Numbered from the stretch's first letter, positions 45,262 through 55,278 are shown. The stretch is 64,000 nt of DNA from JBGSQR01 sp964509295 (GCA_964509295.1 CAZDWS010000014.1:1-64000), one strand, 5' to 3'. Numbers and translations are program-made. The notes: a model not told the origin generated them from the letters alone.

Positions 45262-45530
45262 AACTCAGATTCATTCAACCAGGCAAGCCGACCCAGAATG
45301 CTTATATTGAAAGCTTCCACGGCAAATTCCGGGAAGAATGCCTGAACGACAACGTATTCGTAAACTTGCAAAGCGCCCAAAAGATAATTGAAGCCTGGCG
45401 ACAGGACTACAACGTGGAAAGGCCACATAGTTCACTGAACAACCTGACACCTGAAGAATTTGTAAAAACTTTTAAAAAAGAACAAAAGACCGAAAAACCT
45501 AAGCTAAGACTGGTAGAAGCAAGGGGGTAA
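45231..45530 (+). pseudogene. IS3-family transposase, C-terminal fragment
   Basis: About 93 codons match the end of an IS3-type integrase-core transposase (OrfB): KLRFIQPGKPTQNAYIESFHGKFREECLND, then RQDYNVERPHSSLNNLTPEEFV with the last catalytic Glu region and the typical YN..RPHSSL end. The first two thirds of OrfB and all of OrfA are absent. The junction with foreign sequence is near 45225-45255. Codon use is different from the AT-rich genes beside it. Not a functional transposase. Confidence 0.9.
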
Positions 45531-45535
45531 GGTCA
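45523..45535 (+). mobile_element. Probable right terminal inverted repeat of the IS3 remnant
   Basis: GGGGGTAAGGTCA overlaps the transposase stop codon and ends in CA, as expected for an IS3-family right end. No matching left end was found, in agreement with 5' truncation. Confidence 0.5.
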
Positions 45536-45560
45536 CGAGCTACAAATCAAAGGGGTGATG

Positions 45561-46016
45561 ATGGATGATGTCGGAACAAAGCAAAATTCAGATTATATTT
45601 TTGGTACTGTCCAGATTGAATTGGTTAAGCTTCCGGCAAATTTCCTGCAACAATATAGCTACAATTATTCCGCATGGTCACGAAACAACACTCTTTTTTA
45701 TGACAATAAAAATGGGAATTGGATCTCAGCGAAGGACTTTCAAGCTGCTATGTTTAAAAAAACAGAAAACTTATATAAATCCTCTTGGGGTATCTCTGAT
45801 TACGCGATGATAGCTTTGGCAGTTGTCGGAATTATTATTTTCTTCAGAATTTCACAGAAAAATAAAAATTACATGAATACGGCGCTTAAAAAGCAAGAAG
45901 AGGGAATTGCAAGATCTGATGTGGCAGTCCAGTTGACTGAAAAAGGAATTAAGCTTAACGAGGAAACAAATAAATTGCTTCAGGAAATTCTCGACGTTTT
46001 GAAAAGTAAAAGCTGA
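45561..46016 (+). CDS. Small single-pass membrane protein, unknown function
   Basis: About 151 residues. One membrane helix near residues 80-98 (DYAMIALAVVGIIIFF) is followed by a charged coiled-coil tail (EEGIARSDVAVQLTEKGIKLNEETNKLLQEIL). AAGGGG lies five bases before the ATG at 45561; two other in-frame starts lie just upstream. It begins 26 bases after the IS end, so its original upstream context or N-terminus may be lost. No family recognised. Confidence 0.5.
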   Translation: MDDVGTKQNSDYIFGTVQIELVKLPANFLQQYSYNYSAWSRNNTLFYDNKNGNWISAKDFQAAMFKKTENLYKSSWGISDYAMIALAVVGIIIFFRISQKNKNYMNTALKKQEEGIARSDVAVQLTEKGIKLNEETNKLLQEILDVLKSKS

Positions 46017-46092
46017 AAATAGGCCTTAAATAGCCGTACATCGCCACACATAAATACTTGTATTTAGATCTGTTTTTGAATCAGGAGGCCGT

Positions 46093-49000
46093 ATGTTGAA
46101 GCGTATTCTATCTGGAATACTGTTAATGATATTTTCTGTTGGTCTTGCCTCAGCTCAAGCGGCCTCAATACCATCGGGAATAAACTGGCTGATTTCAAAC
46201 CAGAACAGTGATAGCAGTTGGGGAAATGTCTCTTCTTCGGCGGCACAATTTACATCCACTGCTGAAACACTTGAAGCACTTCGTGTCAACGTCAATACGG
46301 GAACATCTTTTCAGAATGGTCTGGCTTGGCTAAACGCTCAATCTCTCAATGACAATAATTTTACTTCAGCTCGACTGCAGATCCGCGTTCGATCCGGTCT
46401 TGATAATACAGCTGATCTTAGTACTCTAATTGATGGGAAAAACAGTATAGAAAACGCTTGGGGGCTGGATAGCGACTACACGAATGACAGTCTTAACACT
46501 GCATCTGCCCTCAAGGCATTGAAGGCAGCCAACTACTCCGACCAAACCATCATATTTCCAGCCATCAGCTTCCTTCTCTCCATCCAGAATCCCGACGGCG
46601 GCTGGGGTTTTACACAGGATGATGACAGCAACGTCTTTGTTACCGCCCAGGTCGTATCGGTCCTTGCTCAATATAACGGCATCTATATGACAAACACGCA
46701 GCTCGCCACCGCAGCTGCTTTTCTTTTATCCAAACAGAATCCGGACGGTGGATTCGGCATCGGCGCTTCTACGGTCTACGAAACAGCCCTGGCTTTTATC
46801 GCCATCACCGAAAGCGGACAGGGGCAAACACTGCCCCTACAGAATGCCCTCAACTATCTCACAACAAACCAGTCCATCAACGGAAGCTGGAACGATGATC
46901 CATACTCCACCGCTCTGGCTCTGCAGGCGCTTTCACAGGTTAAAGCCGATTTGTCAATTTCAGCGGCAAACATTGTCGCAACACCAGCCAGTCCCACTGT
47001 CGGCAACAGCCTTACCGTAACAGCAACAGCAAGAAACATCGGCCTGGAAACATCAGGCATTACCGTCCGCCTGCTGGATAACGGCATAATTGTCGGCGAT
47101 CAGGTTATTTCAGCTATTATCCCTGGCGGAAGCATGGCGGTCGCTTTCAACATTCCGAATCTGACGCCAGCAGGCGAGCATGTTCTCAGCATCATCCTTG
47201 ATCCGGCCAATAACATTTCGGGAGAGAACAAAGCCAACAACAGCGCGACACTGCGTGTTTGGGCCAAGGCCGCTGCCGATCTGGTTGTCCTGCCCGAATA
47301 CCTGAACTTCACCCCGGCCTATCCGAAACCGGGCGAAAGCGTAACCCTGACCTATCAGATTGCCAACATGGGTGAAAGCTCCGCAACCAACGTAACCGCC
47401 GACCTGTATAATGGTGACCCGGCCAATGGCGGGATAAAGCTCGGCAGTGCAACCATTGCCAGCATCGAAGCCGGTGGAACTGGCACTGCAATCATAGCCT
47501 TCAACCTTGCCGCTGCCGGTAATTACTCACTCTACCTTGTGATTGACCCGCTGTATACCGTCACAGAAACATCCGTCACCAACAACACGGCCATCAAGGT
47601 GTTGACCGTCAATGCCTCAAACGGTACCGGCTTCATTGACCTTGCCATCCCGATGAACGGCCTGAAGATTACCCCCCAGCGCCCCAAAAGCGGCGATACC
47701 GTCACCGTAACCATGCAGGCCGCAAACTTCGGCACCGAAGTCGCCACCTCCGATGTGGAACTATTTAACGGCGATCCGGCCAGCGGTGGTGTTTTGATCA
47801 ACAAAACCAGCGTAACCCTTAATGCCGGTGAGACTCGTAACATCGATGTCTCATGGCAAATACCCAACGGCATCAGCACGCTAAAAGCCTATATCGACCG
47901 GGCCAATCTTATTGCAGAACGTGACGAAAACAACAACAGCCAGTCGCTCACCGTTATGACCGATATGGTTGACCTGGAAGTCTCGGCTTCCGATATTGTT
48001 ATTGAACCGGAACACCCCATGGACGGAGATGCGGCCACAGTAAAGATGACAGTCCAGAACCGTGGCTTAAAGGCCAGCGGCCCGTTCAACGTCAACCTCT
48101 ACAACGGCGATCCGGCCAATGGCGGAACACTCCTGCAGACATTTGCAGTCAGCAATCTGGCCGGTGACGCAACACAGCAGCTCAGCCATTCCTTTACCGC
48201 CAGTCGCGGCACATACCGTTTTTACGTGGTTTGTGACCCGGACAATCAGGTGGTGGAGATGTACGAAGACAACAACACCGCCATCCGCTCCCTGCTGGTA
48301 AAAACATCCGCTGAAGCCAAGGGGCCGGACCTGGTTCCGTTGGAGTTTGACCTCTCCGCAACCACCACCGACCCGCAGAGCCTGCGCATAAGCGGTACGG
48401 CAACGGTCAAATTCCAGAACAAGGGTGACGACAAGGTTGCCACATCATTTCGCGTCACCGTCTTTGAAGATAAGGACAACGACGGCATCTACACCGAAGG
48501 CACCGATCTGTCGCTGGGTTTCTGGGATTACAACACCCCCATGAATCCCAATATGGTTGGCGTTGTGAGTATTCCCCTCAGCGGCACACTCACCTTCCGC
48601 GATGCACCGATCTATGCCATGGTGGATAGTGGTCAGAGTGTGTTTGAGCAGAAAGAGACGAACAACAGTATCCGCAAAGGTTCTGATTGTGAGAATCGAC
48701 CTGCTAAGACTATTGAGCCGGTACTTAGGTGGAAATGGGATACTGCAAATGATCCGACATTTGGGCGGATACTATCCACTCCGGTTGTTATCAGTCTTAA
48801 TGATGATAATGGCGATGGTAAAATAGACAATCGAGATAATCCAGCGATCCTGGTCAATGCCTGGGCTGCTAATTACCAGACTTTGGAGGGAAAACTCTGG
48901 GCTTTTGATGGCAAAACAGGTGTGCCAATTATTAAGAGATATGTAACAGGTCAAGCTCCATATGAAGGGGCGTCACCTATGGTTGGCGACATCGATGGTG

Positions 49001-52000
49001 ACGGAAAACCTGAAATTATTGTCGGCTCAAAAAGATCTGGTGAGGGTATGCTTGTCTTTAACAATGACGGCTCATTGAAATGGGATAACAGTGCCCTGGT
49101 GACAGCGTATCGATTGGCAAACCCATTTCATCATCCTGGCATATCTGAGTATTCACTTCCTGCCATAGCTGATCTGGATGGTGACGGCCACACAGAGATT
49201 GTATTCGGTCGTGTAATATTTAACTGGGATGGATCAGTTCGTTGTGCACCGGACTATCGGCTGGGAGGTGGGTATGGATGGACCAACGGGTTTGGATATT
49301 CTGTTTCTTTGGCAGATTTGGACATGGATGGACAACAGGAAATAATCGCCGGATACACAGCCTACAATAATAATTGCACGATAAAGTGGTCCAACTCTTC
49401 ACTCCCTGACGGACTTACCGCAATCGGAAATCTTGACGACGACCCGTATCCTGAAATCGTGCTCATGAGTTCAGCTGCACCGCTTGGATCACGAGTGTAC
49501 CTTTTGGATCACAATGGAAACATCAAGTGGGGCCCAGTAATATTAAGTCAGATAGATGGTACTTTAGGTTCAGCATATAGCAGTCATCCAGTGATTGCTG
49601 ATTTCGATGGTGATGGTAAACCAGAGATAGGTATTCGTGGAAGGAATCAGCTTCTCATTCTTGATCAGGATGGACGGCTTAAGCTTGCAATTTCATCTCC
49701 AACAGGTAATCTTGGGCACGATACATCACCTGCACCAGCAGTTTTTGATCTAGATGGTGACGGTCGTCCTGAAGTTTTACTAAATAGTGGTGGCTATTTC
49801 AGGATATTTGATGGAAAGGACGGTGCTCTTCGTATTCAGGAACCAACTGGATTTTACTCTGAATACGTTTCCAATAATGTTGTAATTGCTGATGTGGATG
49901 GTGACGGCCATGCCGAGGTTGTTGTAACGGGGAACTATGGCAGTGGGCCTATGTCAGGGCATCTTCGCGTCTACGGCGCAAAAAACAACGATTGGGTTAA
50001 TACCCGTCGTATCTGGAATCAGGCCAGCTACCACGTCACCAACATCAATGACGATGGTTCAATCCCCAAATATGAAGCTCCAAGCTGGCTTACAAACAAC
50101 AACTACCGTTGCCAGGTACCAACCTCGACCGGTCCCAACCCCTATCTTGCATCCGACATCTCGGCCTCTTTCGTCCGTGTTGACATGGCCGGTTACCCCA
50201 GTTCTGTAACCGTAACCGCACGCATCGGCAACGGTGGAGCCAAGTCCGTTGATGCTGGACTGAAAACCGCCTTCCATGACGGCGACCCGACCAGTGGTGG
50301 AGTTCTCATCAGCACAGCAGTGACCTCAAAAGTCCTAAATCCGGGTGATTATGAAGATGTAATCATCACCTGGAACAATCCTGTTGAAGGAAACCACAAT
50401 ATAAGCGTTACCGCAGATAGCGACAACATAGTCAGCGAATGCGACAAGACCAACAATGTGGTTACACTGCCGGTTTTCATAACCAGCGGACGACCAGATT
50501 TGAGCATAGTCAGTGAAGATATCATTATCCCTGCTTCCATCCCCGAAGGAAGCTTGGCTGACATAACTATCACAGTCAGAAACATCGGCACGCTGCCAGT
50601 AAATAATGCCTTGGTACGCCTCTATGCAGGCAACCCGGCATCCGGCGGAAAACAGATCAGAAGCGATCAGATTATTCCTGCGATTGCAGCCGGTGGAGCC
50701 AGCAGCATAAAAATCTCCTGGAATACCCTTGGCGCCCATGGAACTACCTATCTATACGCTGCAGTCGATCCGAATGCCGTAATAGTTGACAGTAACAGAG
50801 GCAATAACAGCGCCATTAAAGAAGTACTTGTTACTGAAGCCGTAAAGCCTGACCTGCAGATTGCTCCTGAGGATATTTCCATCACACCTGTGTCACCCAG
50901 CGCAGGAGACCTGCTGAACATATCCGTGAATATTCACAACCGTGGTCTGGCCACCGGCAATGTAAAGGTTGCCCTGTATAACGGCAATCCTTCAAGCGGC
51001 GGCAAAATAGCTGGAACTGTTACAATACCCCAGATAATCCAGTTCGGCGGATTTGCTACTGCAACCGTTACCATGGATACCGTCGGTCTTTCCGGCACTA
51101 TCCCTCTTTACGCCAAGGTTGATCCTGACAATACTATTGATGAACTGAGCAAAGCCAACAATCAGGCCAGTAAGAGCGTTACCATCTCTCCAGTCGGCCT
51201 GAATCTGGGCATGACATCTGATAAACCGGCCTACAATGCTAAAGAAAACATACTGTTCACCATCTCGGCTTCTGAGTTGAAAGCCCAGGCACGTACATTC
51301 ATCTATGATCTGCTGATACTGGATAAAAACGGCGTTCAGTCCGCTGTTGCTTTAGGTGATACACCATTATCAATGGGACCAAGTGCAGCCCTGGCATTCA
51401 CAGCAACCTGGAACACCGGTAGCACTATTGGTGATTCCTATACGGCCATTGTCAGAATCAAGGAAAACGGAAGAATTGTAGCCAAGGCAAATGCTTCGTT
51501 CACCATCTTGCCGTCCAAAATTGCCGGTGTTGCTATTGTCTCTGACAAAGCCAACTATGGAGCCAACGAACAGGTTTCCATCACCGCAACGGTTACCGGG
51601 ACCAGTCCCAACTACATATTCAACAATATCAGCGCCAAAACTACCGTTTTGAGCGGTTCCGGGCAGATACTCTTTACCGATTCACGAAACATTGCCTCTC
51701 TTACCAATGGTCAGAGACTGGATATAAAGAACTACTGGAATAGCGCCGACAATCCCAAAGGCAGCTATACCCTGAAACTTGAGCTGTTTGAGGGGGCAAC
51801 ACCTATCAACTCAGCTCAGGCAACTTTTGCAATTGGCGGAAGCGCAGACAGTGGGGGTAGCCTCACCGGCAGCGTAGTAGCACAACCAACGACTATCGAA
51901 GCCGGGTTGGTTGAAAACCTGTCCTTTAATATCACCAACCGTGGCAATGAAATCATCTCTGCACTTACCTTGCAGATTCTGATTGTTGATCCGGATAGCG

Positions 52001-54027
52001 GCACGGCAATTAAAACCGTTTCTGCTGTCTCTGGAGCGCTGTCTCTGGCAATCAACGCCAGCCAGACCGGCAAGATTACAATCTCTACCGATGGACTCCC
52101 TCCCAAACCATTGCTGGCGATTCTTCAGTCCAGTCTCCTTGGTATTACCAAGACTCTTGCCAGTACAACATTTATTGTTACCGATACCACACCACCAGTT
52201 CTAACTGTATCTACACTGCCCAATGGCACATATACCAATAACGAAACCATGAATATTGCCGGTACAGTCAAAGACAATACCGGCATCAAAGAGCTGCGAA
52301 TCAATGACGCTGTTGTGCCTGTTAACAGTGACGGTAGTTTCAGCTATGCATTGATACTGAAAGCAGGTGCAAATCCGGTAACCATTACAGCTACAGACCT
52401 GGGAAATAACAATAGTAGTGATAGCCGAACCATCAATCTTGATAAGGCCGCTCCGATTTTAACCATTACAACACCGTCAGACAACATCAAGACAGCAATA
52501 AATCTTGTGAATATTGCCGGAACAGTGGATGAAACCTCTACAGTGGCGGTAGTGATAAAAAACCAGCCCCAGGCTGTTACCATGAACGCTAATGTATTCA
52601 TTGCCACGGTCAGCCTGGAACCTGGTTACAACACCATAGAAGTTACTGCAACCGATCTTGCCGGCAACACCAGTAGCCAGAAACGCACCGTCATCTACGA
52701 CGATCAGAAGCCTTCCCTGGCAATCACTGAACCGGCCCAGGATATCCGCATAAATAAAGCCAGCTTGATCGTCATGGGTACAGTGTTTGATGCCTTGACT
52801 GCTGTAACCATAACACTTGCAATGGAGAATGAAACCTTTACGGCAGATGTTATAAACGGTGCATTCCAAAAAGAAGTAGTTTTCACCGCAGAGAAGAGTT
52901 ATGCCGTTGTCGTCACAGCCACAAATGAGGCAGGCAGCACAACCAGCGTACAACGCAATATCATTTACGACATTACACCGCCGATACTTACTATTGATCC
53001 GGTTACATCTCCAACCAGCCAGGCAAACCAGACCGTATCGGGTACAAGAGAATCCGAGGCACCGGTAACATTGACCTGCTCAACAGCAACAGTCGGAGAA
53101 GTTACCTATCCGACCACAACAACCTGGCAAACCAGCATTACAGGTCTTAAGGATGGAGATAATCTTGTAACCGTAACCTCCAGCGATACTGCGGGCAATG
53201 TGACTACAGCATCGGCAACAATTAAGCTGGTTGTTGTGCAGCCCGAAACAACATTTGCGTATGCCATATTCGCTGACAAGAGTATTACCATGTCTGGTGG
53301 TGTGTATACGGACAGCTATAATGGTAGTCCATGTGGTCGCGTAAGAGGTCAATACAAGAAAGGTAGTGTGGGGACAAACTCACTGCAGTCATGCAGCATA
53401 AGCCTGAGTGGCGGCGTACAGGTCTACGGAAAGGCTTTGGTCGGGCATGGTGGCAATCCGTCAACAGGTGTTTGCATCAGCGGTGGCTCTTCGGTTTATA
53501 ACAACTCTATCGGCACACTGGCAGAAGCAAAGAACATGACTCCCAAGAGTGATCCCTATGGCGGAACGGTCATGGGTGCGCTTAATCTGGCCAGCGATAC
53601 AAAGAAGACGCTCTCGGATGGTAATTACCGATTCAGTTCCATCAACCTGAGCGGAGCAGCAAAGCTGACGCTTACCGGACAAGTTACACTTCATGTGGAT
53701 GGTAATCTGACTGTTACCGGTGGGGCAAGCTTTGTAATTGCATCCGGGGCAACAGTTACTATCTATCAGAACGGTCAGAAGATTAATATCAGTGGTGGAG
53801 CCATGGTCAATAATAATCAGGATCCGAAGAAGCTGGTCATTTATGGGACGGCAGGCATGAAGAGTATTGATCTTTCCGGAGGTACCAACCTGCACGCTTT
53901 GATTTATGCTCCTACAGCTGATATTTCCATCTCCGGCGGGCAAAATACTTATGGTTCGGTAGTTGGAAAAACCGTTGTGTTATCGGGTGGGGCTTCGGTG
54001 CATTTTGATGAGAGATTGTTGAATTGA
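46093..54027 (+). CDS. Giant modular exported protein: cyclase-like repeats, CARDB, FG-GAP propeller, Ig-like and SGG-repeat end
   Basis: 2644 residues with a signal peptide (1-24). Residues 25-285 hold squalene-cyclase/prenyltransferase-type alpha repeats with QNPDGGWGF and QNPDGGFGI. Five CARDB modules follow to about 865, with repeated YNGDPANGG-like turns. About 875-1330 is an FG-GAP/VCBS propeller with seven D-x-D-x-D-G-x-x-E repeats (DIDGDGKPEI to DVDGDGHAEV). Three more CARDB modules run to about 1700, then three beta modules to about 2030. Four Ig-like modules starting with D-x-x-P-P follow to about 2375. A C-terminal Gly-rich domain with many SGG repeats is related to DUF7305 proteins. 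CAGGAGG precedes the start. Likely a cell-surface or secreted adhesin-like protein binding Ca2+. Confidence 0.85.
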   Translation: MLKRILSGILLMIFSVGLASAQAASIPSGINWLISNQNSDSSWGNVSSSAAQFTSTAETLEALRVNVNTGTSFQNGLAWLNAQSLNDNNFTSARLQIRVRSGLDNTADLSTLIDGKNSIENAWGLDSDYTNDSLNTASALKALKAANYSDQTIIFPAISFLLSIQNPDGGWGFTQDDDSNVFVTAQVVSVLAQYNGIYMTNTQLATAAAFLLSKQNPDGGFGIGASTVYETALAFIAITESGQGQTLPLQNALNYLTTNQSINGSWNDDPYSTALALQALSQVKADLSISAANIVATPASPTVGNSLTVTATARNIGLETSGITVRLLDNGIIVGDQVISAIIPGGSMAVAFNIPNLTPAGEHVLSIILDPANNISGENKANNSATLRVWAKAAADLVVLPEYLNFTPAYPKPGESVTLTYQIANMGESSATNVTADLYNGDPANGGIKLGSATIASIEAGGTGTAIIAFNLAAAGNYSLYLVIDPLYTVTETSVTNNTAIKVLTVNASNGTGFIDLAIPMNGLKITPQRPKSGDTVTVTMQAANFGTEVATSDVELFNGDPASGGVLINKTSVTLNAGETRNIDVSWQIPNGISTLKAYIDRANLIAERDENNNSQSLTVMTDMVDLEVSASDIVIEPEHPMDGDAATVKMTVQNRGLKASGPFNVNLYNGDPANGGTLLQTFAVSNLAGDATQQLSHSFTASRGTYRFYVVCDPDNQVVEMYEDNNTAIRSLLVKTSAEAKGPDLVPLEFDLSATTTDPQSLRISGTATVKFQNKGDDKVATSFRVTVFEDKDNDGIYTEGTDLSLGFWDYNTPMNPNMVGVVSIPLSGTLTFRDAPIYAMVDSGQSVFEQKETNNSIRKGSDCENRPAKTIEPVLRWKWDTANDPTFGRILSTPVVISLNDDNGDGKIDNRDNPAILVNAWAANYQTLEGKLWAFDGKTGVPIIKRYVTGQAPYEGASPMVGDIDGDGKPEIIVGSKRSGEGMLVFNNDGSLKWDNSALVTAYRLANPFHHPGISEYSLPAIADLDGDGHTEIVFGRVIFNWDGSVRCAPDYRLGGGYGWTNGFGYSVSLADLDMDGQQEIIAGYTAYNNNCTIKWSNSSLPDGLTAIGNLDDDPYPEIVLMSSAAPLGSRVYLLDHNGNIKWGPVILSQIDGTLGSAYSSHPVIADFDGDGKPEIGIRGRNQLLILDQDGRLKLAISSPTGNLGHDTSPAPAVFDLDGDGRPEVLLNSGGYFRIFDGKDGALRIQEPTGFYSEYVSNNVVIADVDGDGHAEVVVTGNYGSGPMSGHLRVYGAKNNDWVNTRRIWNQASYHVTNINDDGSIPKYEAPSWLTNNNYRCQVPTSTGPNPYLASDISASFVRVDMAGYPSSVTVTARIGNGGAKSVDAGLKTAFHDGDPTSGGVLISTAVTSKVLNPGDYEDVIITWNNPVEGNHNISVTADSDNIVSECDKTNNVVTLPVFITSGRPDLSIVSEDIIIPASIPEGSLADITITVRNIGTLPVNNALVRLYAGNPASGGKQIRSDQIIPAIAAGGASSIKISWNTLGAHGTTYLYAAVDPNAVIVDSNRGNNSAIKEVLVTEAVKPDLQIAPEDISITPVSPSAGDLLNISVNIHNRGLATGNVKVALYNGNPSSGGKIAGTVTIPQIIQFGGFATATVTMDTVGLSGTIPLYAKVDPDNTIDELSKANNQASKSVTISPVGLNLGMTSDKPAYNAKENILFTISASELKAQARTFIYDLLILDKNGVQSAVALGDTPLSMGPSAALAFTATWNTGSTIGDSYTAIVRIKENGRIVAKANASFTILPSKIAGVAIVSDKANYGANEQVSITATVTGTSPNYIFNNISAKTTVLSGSGQILFTDSRNIASLTNGQRLDIKNYWNSADNPKGSYTLKLELFEGATPINSAQATFAIGGSADSGGSLTGSVVAQPTTIEAGLVENLSFNITNRGNEIISALTLQILIVDPDSGTAIKTVSAVSGALSLAINASQTGKITISTDGLPPKPLLAILQSSLLGITKTLASTTFIVTDTTPPVLTVSTLPNGTYTNNETMNIAGTVKDNTGIKELRINDAVVPVNSDGSFSYALILKAGANPVTITATDLGNNNSSDSRTINLDKAAPILTITTPSDNIKTAINLVNIAGTVDETSTVAVVIKNQPQAVTMNANVFIATVSLEPGYNTIEVTATDLAGNTSSQKRTVIYDDQKPSLAITEPAQDIRINKASLIVMGTVFDALTAVTITLAMENETFTADVINGAFQKEVVFTAEKSYAVVVTATNEAGSTTSVQRNIIYDITPPILTIDPVTSPTSQANQTVSGTRESEAPVTLTCSTATVGEVTYPTTTTWQTSITGLKDGDNLVTVTSSDTAGNVTTASATIKLVVVQPETTFAYAIFADKSITMSGGVYTDSYNGSPCGRVRGQYKKGSVGTNSLQSCSISLSGGVQVYGKALVGHGGNPSTGVCISGGSSVYNNSIGTLAEAKNMTPKSDPYGGTVMGALNLASDTKKTLSDGNYRFSSINLSGAAKLTLTGQVTLHVDGNLTVTGGASFVIASGATVTIYQNGQKINISGGAMVNNNQDPKKLVIYGTAGMKSIDLSGGTNLHALIYAPTADISISGGQNTYGSVVGKTVVLSGGASVHFDERLLN

Positions 54028-54056
54028 ATTAGTTGTAAGATCATACCAATTATCTT

Positions 54057-54085
54057 AAGAAGGGGCCACCAAGGCCCCTTCTTGT
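54057..54085. terminator. Terminator between convergent genes
   Basis: AAGAAGGGGCC (54057-54067) pairs perfectly with GGCCCCTTCTT (54073-54083) around ACCAA. It lies between the giant gene (plus) and the antiporter gene (minus) and suits both. Confidence 0.88.
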
Positions 54086-54094
54086 TTAAGAGGT

Positions 54095-55084
54095 TCAGAA
54101 AACGATAAATATTGCGGCAAACAGCGCATAGAAAGAGCCAGCATAGACCAGGCGTAACGGCGAAAGTTGCTTCTGTCGTAGGGTGTAAAGTAAATAGACA
54201 ACCGAAATCATGGTTACAACTCCGGCCCATAGCAGGTACTTGTCAAACAGCCATGGCGTGAAAAACAGGCCGAAGGCGCTCGGTACGGTGGCCTGGATCA
54301 TCATGGCGCCGCTGACGTTGCCCAGTGCCAGGTTCTCTTTGCCTTGTCTGACCCAGATGACTGCATTCAGTATCTCCGGCAGTTCGGTTGCAAGAGGGCT
54401 GAGCAGCAGGGAAACCAGCAGTGGTGATACATTCCAGTGTGTGCTGACGGCCTCCAGATTTTTAACAAAGATGTGAGAACTGGCAAAAATAATTAACAGA
54501 GAAACAATGGTCTGTAATAGAACCCAGAAAGTAGAAGGGTCTGTTTTGCCGGGTTGAAAAGTCAGAGCTTCCAGTTCGAAATGGTCATCATCACGTTCGT
54601 TATTCATCTCTTTATAGACATAAAAACCGTATGCGGCCAGGAATAAAAATCCGGCCAGCGGTTTGATGCTGAAAATCAGAAGTCCCAGGATTACCTTGAA
54701 AACAAATATGGAAATGAACCAGATCTGATCACGGCTGAGCTTGTTATGGTCGATGTCAAAGTTAGTTCCCAGTGATCTTTTCTTGCGAAAAAAGATAATG
54801 CAGAGACCAACAGCGGCGTAGGCAATCGTACCTAGAACAAGTGGACCTCCCAGTGCCGCACCTACACCGATTTCTTTTTGCTGAGGGGTCGCATTGAATG
54901 TAACTGCCACGAAGGTAACAACACTTTCGGGTAGGGCGGTTCCAAAGGCTGCCAGAACAGTTCCGACAGCATGCTGCGCAATGTTGAATTTTTTTCCAAC
55001 CCATTCAATAGCGTTAACAAACAGTTCACAACTGAAATAGATGACAAGTATTGCCACCAATAAAGTTAAATAGACACCCAGCAT
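54095..55084 (-). CDS. CaCA-family cation antiporter, probably Mn2+-responsive
   Basis: 329 residues with about ten membrane helices in two inverted repeats. The alpha-repeat motifs of Na+/Ca2+ exchangers are present: FGTALPESVVTF in the first half and SPLATELPEILNAVIW in the second, each with the metal-coordinating Glu. The family exchanges Ca2+ or similar ions for Na+ or H+. The yybP-ykoY riboswitch in its leader points to Mn2+ as regulating, and perhaps exported, ion. Substrate is inferred from the riboswitch, not from the protein. Confidence 0.9.
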   Translation of the reverse strand: MLGVYLTLLVAILVIYFSCELFVNAIEWVGKKFNIAQHAVGTVLAAFGTALPESVVTFVAVTFNATPQQKEIGVGAALGGPLVLGTIAYAAVGLCIIFFRKKRSLGTNFDIDHNKLSRDQIWFISIFVFKVILGLLIFSIKPLAGFLFLAAYGFYVYKEMNNERDDDHFELEALTFQPGKTDPSTFWVLLQTIVSLLIIFASSHIFVKNLEAVSTHWNVSPLLVSLLLSPLATELPEILNAVIWVRQGKENLALGNVSGAMMIQATVPSAFGLFFTPWLFDKYLLWAGVVTMISVVYLLYTLRQKQLSPLRLVYAGSFYALFAAIFIVF

Positions 55085-55123
55085 GATTTATCGCTCCCTT
55101 ATGTTTGAGGCAGTTAATGCTGC

Positions 55124-55164
55124 AAAAAAAAAGACCTCCGGTGCTTGTTAGGCACCAAAGGTCT
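55124..55164 (-). terminator. Riboswitch-controlled terminator
   Basis: On the minus strand AGACCTTTGGTGC (55164-55152) pairs with GCACCGGAGGTCT (55144-55132) with two G-U pairs, then at least eight U's. Its 5' arm includes the CCTTT of aptamer stem P1, so the two structures exclude each other. Confidence 0.9.
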
Positions 55165-55243
55165 CATTACGCTATATAGGCGGGTATTGCCAGGCTTTAG
55201 GCCAGTCTGTTGACAATACCTATTCTAATTACTCCCCTTTAGT
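55156..55243 (-). ncRNA. yybP-ykoY (Mn2+) riboswitch aptamer
   Basis: Read on the minus strand: AAAGGGGAGTA at the 5' side and GAGACCTTTG at the 3' side are the two conserved blocks of this class. AAAGG (55240-55236) and CCTTT (55161-55157) form P1. Inner stems ATAGG/CCTAT and GTATTG/CAATAC are also visible. Known members bind Mn2+ and turn expression on. Here binding would protect P1 and prevent the overlapping terminator, allowing antiporter expression. Confidence 0.88.
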
Positions 55244-55249
55244 TGACTT

Positions 55250-55278
55250 ACTATAGTGTTTTATGTCTGTGGTGTCAA
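55250..55278 (-). promoter_or_regulatory. Promoter of the riboswitch-antiporter transcript
   Basis: On the minus strand TTGACA (55278-55273), 17 bases, TATAGT (55255-55250). Start near 55243, just before the riboswitch. Confidence 0.85.

Noticed and set aside
45231..45535. Complete insertion sequence
   Set aside because: Only the transposase C-terminus and one end are present; no left end or OrfA found.
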